Shown here: in pieces, positions 5,496-7,720 of the stretch
Numbering within the stretch: the first letter of the stretch is position 1
Layout: each line of letters starts with the position of its first letter
Assembly (NCBI GenBank): GCA_015520145.1
Contig: WAQR01000068.1
Span: 1-7,720, forward strand
DNA: 7,720 nt
Direction: 5' to 3'
Origin: Candidatus Hydrothermarchaeota archaeon
Lineage (GTDB): Archaea > Hydrothermarchaeota > Hydrothermarchaeia > Hydrothermarchaeales > WAQR01
Position numbers and translations under genes: made by a program
The notes under the pieces: generated by a model
The model's input: the letters and a program-made list of their open reading frames with translations, nothing else
The model's database searches: none
What the model was told of the DNA's origin: nothing

Positions 5496-7705
5496 TGATT
5501 GAGGGTGTCCTCAATTTCTATGCCAATGTATCAAAGAGGTTCTATCCACTAATAATTGTCCTGGCACTCGCTGTTGCACTGGTCTCATTTCATCAGGCAG
5601 AGAAGACCGAGATCAGCACAGACGTCCTCGGGTTCTTCTATCAGGACACGCCTGGAATGGCCGAGACCAGGGTACTTGAAAGCGATTTCACGGGCACTGA
5701 CACCGTGGAAATCCTAATCGAAGCGGACCGCGTGATTACAAAAGACGTACTTGAAAACGATGTACTTGATATGACCGCTGAGATAGTAGATGTTGTGTCA
5801 AATATCCCCGGCGTTTTCAGGGTTTCCAGCATCCTGGACCTCGGAGACACAAGAGATGAAATACTCAGCGCATCCCCTAAAGAGATATCAAATTACGTTA
5901 GCAAAGATCTCCAGTACTCGGTTATCACAATCAAGCTGGACTCTGCCGAGGTGCCTGACCGGGCAGAACTGATAGAGACGTTCCAGAAAACCGTCGGCAG
6001 GGTAGAAAGAGCTGACGGAACAGAAGTAACGGTCACAGGCGGTCTGGCAGTCTATTATGCCTGGGACCAGGCGGTGAAGACAGGTTTTAGAAACTCTATA
6101 ATCGCAAGCGCTGTAACTATTGTAGTGATACTATTTTTCGTTTTCAGAAGCCCTGTAACCGCAAGTTTTATCATGATCCCTATCCTCGTCGCTGTCCTGG
6201 CAGCTTTTGGGACAATGCGTTTCATAAACATACCACTCAATTTCCTGACAGTCATGTTCGGCGCAGTCACCCTGGGACTGGGCGTGGATTACAGCATCCA
6301 TCTTGTCCAGAGATATTATGAGGAACTGGAAAAAGGGAATGAAAACGCACTGAATACCGCAGTCACCAGGATAGGCAGGAACACAATATTTACGAGCCTG
6401 ACAACGATGGCAGCGTTCTCTTCCATGGCTGTTGCAGGCCTGAGGATGGTTGCAGAATACGGTCTGATGTCATTTATTGCAATATCCTTCTCTGCACTCT
6501 CTGTCCTGCTGTTCCTGCCCTCGTTTCTCATCGTCGAGTCAAAGATTGGCAGGAATGCCATGGACATGTCCAGGATTTCAGATGCCATTGGGACAGCCGG
6601 GTTTCTACCAATCTTGATGATAAGGCTTTCGGATTTTTCACTTAGAAAACCTGTTGCAATAATTTTTTTCATATCCGCAGCACTTATCCCGGTATTCTAC
6701 GGCATGGCACAGATAGAGACCCTGACCGATGGAGACATGTGGCTGCCCCAGGATATGCCCGCGATAAAGGCGAACAATATTATTGAGGACGAGTTTGGAG
6801 AATACGAGTACACGATGATACTGGTTCAGGCAGATGATATCAGGGCACCAGAAGTTATGAGGGCAATGGCAGATATTGAAGCAGAGGTTAGAGACATACC
6901 CCGGGTGGTCGAGGTATCGAGCATTGCAGGGCTGCTCAGCCCTCTCCCTGGTGACAGAGCGGGCATAGAACAGAGAATCGAAGCCGTGCCGTCTGATATA
7001 AGGAGACAGTTTGTGACAAAAGACTATACCGAGGCGCTGATGATAATCAAGGTCGATGGAGAGGTTGATGAAGGGATGGTGCAGGATATCGATGACGTCC
7101 TGGATTATGTCGAAACACCAGGTGATGCAGTCTTTGAGCAGGCAGGGATTTCCCTGCTCATGTCTAAGATAGATAGCATCATGGCAAAGGACCAGGTCAA
7201 GACAACCCTGGCGAGTCTGACTCTTGTCATGATCATGCTCTTCCTTGCCCTGCGTAGTTTTACAGGGATACTGCTTGGACTCTCGCCGGTACTGCTCGCC
7301 ATCCTCTTTGCAATGGGTACAATGGGCATCCTCCAGATCCCTTCAACACCTTTGACTATTATGCTGGCTACTCTCCTGCTGGGCCTTGGCATCGATTACA
7401 GCATCCATTTCATTGCCAGGTACAGGGAAGAGCGTGGGAAAGGAGAAAACCTGGAGGACGCACTTAGAATCACATCCTCAACGGTCGGCGAGTCCATCGC
7501 ACTTACCTCCATCACGACAACTTTCGGGTTTTTGTCCCTGATGACGATGACGCTTATCCCGGTGCAGGATTTCGGAAAGATTGCTGCAATTGGCCTGGTT
7601 TTCAGTGCAATCTTCGTGCCGGTCATTATCTCTATTGGACTCCTGTTCCGTGAGAGGGTTGTCGGGAAGGCAATTGTATGGCTGCCGTTGCCGTGGAAGT
7701 CGTAA
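5495..7705 (+). CDS. RND superfamily exporter, MMPL/HAE3 type (COG1033)
   Basis: A 736-residue membrane protein with the duplicated RND architecture. Each half has one transmembrane helix, a large extracytoplasmic domain, then five helices. Half one: helix near 17-33, loop 34-199, helices about 200-217, 222-241, 250-270, 298-315 and 322-345. Half two: helix near 385-402, loop 403-568, helices about 570-587, 590-612, 616-640, 665-685 and 694-717. The matching fourth and tenth helices carry GLGVDYSIHL (261-270) and GLGIDYSIHF (630-639); Asp265 and Asp634 are the likely proton-relay residues. The loops also align (FRVSSILDL, 108-116, and VEVSSIAGL, 472-480). Archaeal HAE3-type members are smaller than bacterial AcrB and lack its trimer docking domain; substrates are mostly unknown, with lipids or hopanoid/isoprenoid-like molecules suggested for relatives. 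The start overlaps the upstream stop as TGATG. The gene is complete, ending in TAA. The substrate cannot be inferred here. Confidence 0.92.
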   Translation: MIEGVLNFYANVSKRFYPLIIVLALAVALVSFHQAEKTEISTDVLGFFYQDTPGMAETRVLESDFTGTDTVEILIEADRVITKDVLENDVLDMTAEIVDVVSNIPGVFRVSSILDLGDTRDEILSASPKEISNYVSKDLQYSVITIKLDSAEVPDRAELIETFQKTVGRVERADGTEVTVTGGLAVYYAWDQAVKTGFRNSIIASAVTIVVILFFVFRSPVTASFIMIPILVAVLAAFGTMRFINIPLNFLTVMFGAVTLGLGVDYSIHLVQRYYEELEKGNENALNTAVTRIGRNTIFTSLTTMAAFSSMAVAGLRMVAEYGLMSFIAISFSALSVLLFLPSFLIVESKIGRNAMDMSRISDAIGTAGFLPILMIRLSDFSLRKPVAIIFFISAALIPVFYGMAQIETLTDGDMWLPQDMPAIKANNIIEDEFGEYEYTMILVQADDIRAPEVMRAMADIEAEVRDIPRVVEVSSIAGLLSPLPGDRAGIEQRIEAVPSDIRRQFVTKDYTEALMIIKVDGEVDEGMVQDIDDVLDYVETPGDAVFEQAGISLLMSKIDSIMAKDQVKTTLASLTLVMIMLFLALRSFTGILLGLSPVLLAILFAMGTMGILQIPSTPLTIMLATLLLGLGIDYSIHFIARYREERGKGENLEDALRITSSTVGESIALTSITTTFGFLSLMTMTLIPVQDFGKIAAIGLVFSAIFVPVIISIGLLFRERVVGKAIVWLPLPWKS

Positions 7706-7720
7706 CTTGTGAAAATAAAA

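Overview
The window reads as archaeal, most likely a methanogenic or methane/alkane-oxidising euryarchaeon (Halobacteriota) or a close relative such as Archaeoglobales. The evidence is a heterodisulfide-reductase HdrA followed by MvhD, a GH57 alpha-amylase-type enzyme, a secreted Ig-repeat (COG1361-type) protein paired with an HAE3/MMPL-type RND exporter, BRE/TATA-like promoters, and Shine-Dalgarno sites (GGAGG, GAGGTGAT). No taxon can be fixed from this much sequence. No rRNA, tRNA, CRISPR array or insertion sequence was seen.

Layout. Positions 1-57 hold the probable 3' tip of an upstream plus-strand gene. Positions 58-237 are non-coding: a perfect stem with an extra half-site (56-92), a probable promoter (161-176), a 10-bp palindrome (180-189) and a strong ribosome binding site for hdrA. 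hdrA (238-2187) and mvhD (2188-2598) form a tight plus-strand pair. A short convergent gap (2599-2626) separates them from a minus-strand GH57 gene (2627-4084). The region 4085-4250 is a divergent promoter region with two perfect 12-bp direct repeats upstream of a TATA box. Then come the plus-strand Ig-repeat protein (4251-5495) and the RND transporter (5495-7705), which overlap as TGATG.

How the genes work together. HdrA is the FAD-containing electron-bifurcating hub and MvhD is the [2Fe-2S] protein that feeds it electrons. Neither HdrB/HdrC nor hydrogenase subunits MvhA/MvhG are in the window, so the donor and acceptor are unknown. The GH57 enzyme probably acts on intracellular alpha-glucan. 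The Ig-repeat protein and RND exporter look like one envelope unit, the Ig protein being a possible extracytoplasmic partner of the pump.

The most unusual observation is that hdrA and mvhD lie in the same reading frame, separated by a single TAG codon. mvhD also ends in TAG, followed four codons later by an in-frame TAA inside a 12-bp near-duplication. These are the only two genes here ending in TAG. This fits an ordinary stop/start junction, a recently split HdrA-MvhD fusion, or read-through of TAG (as pyrrolysine in lineages that have it). The window cannot decide between them.
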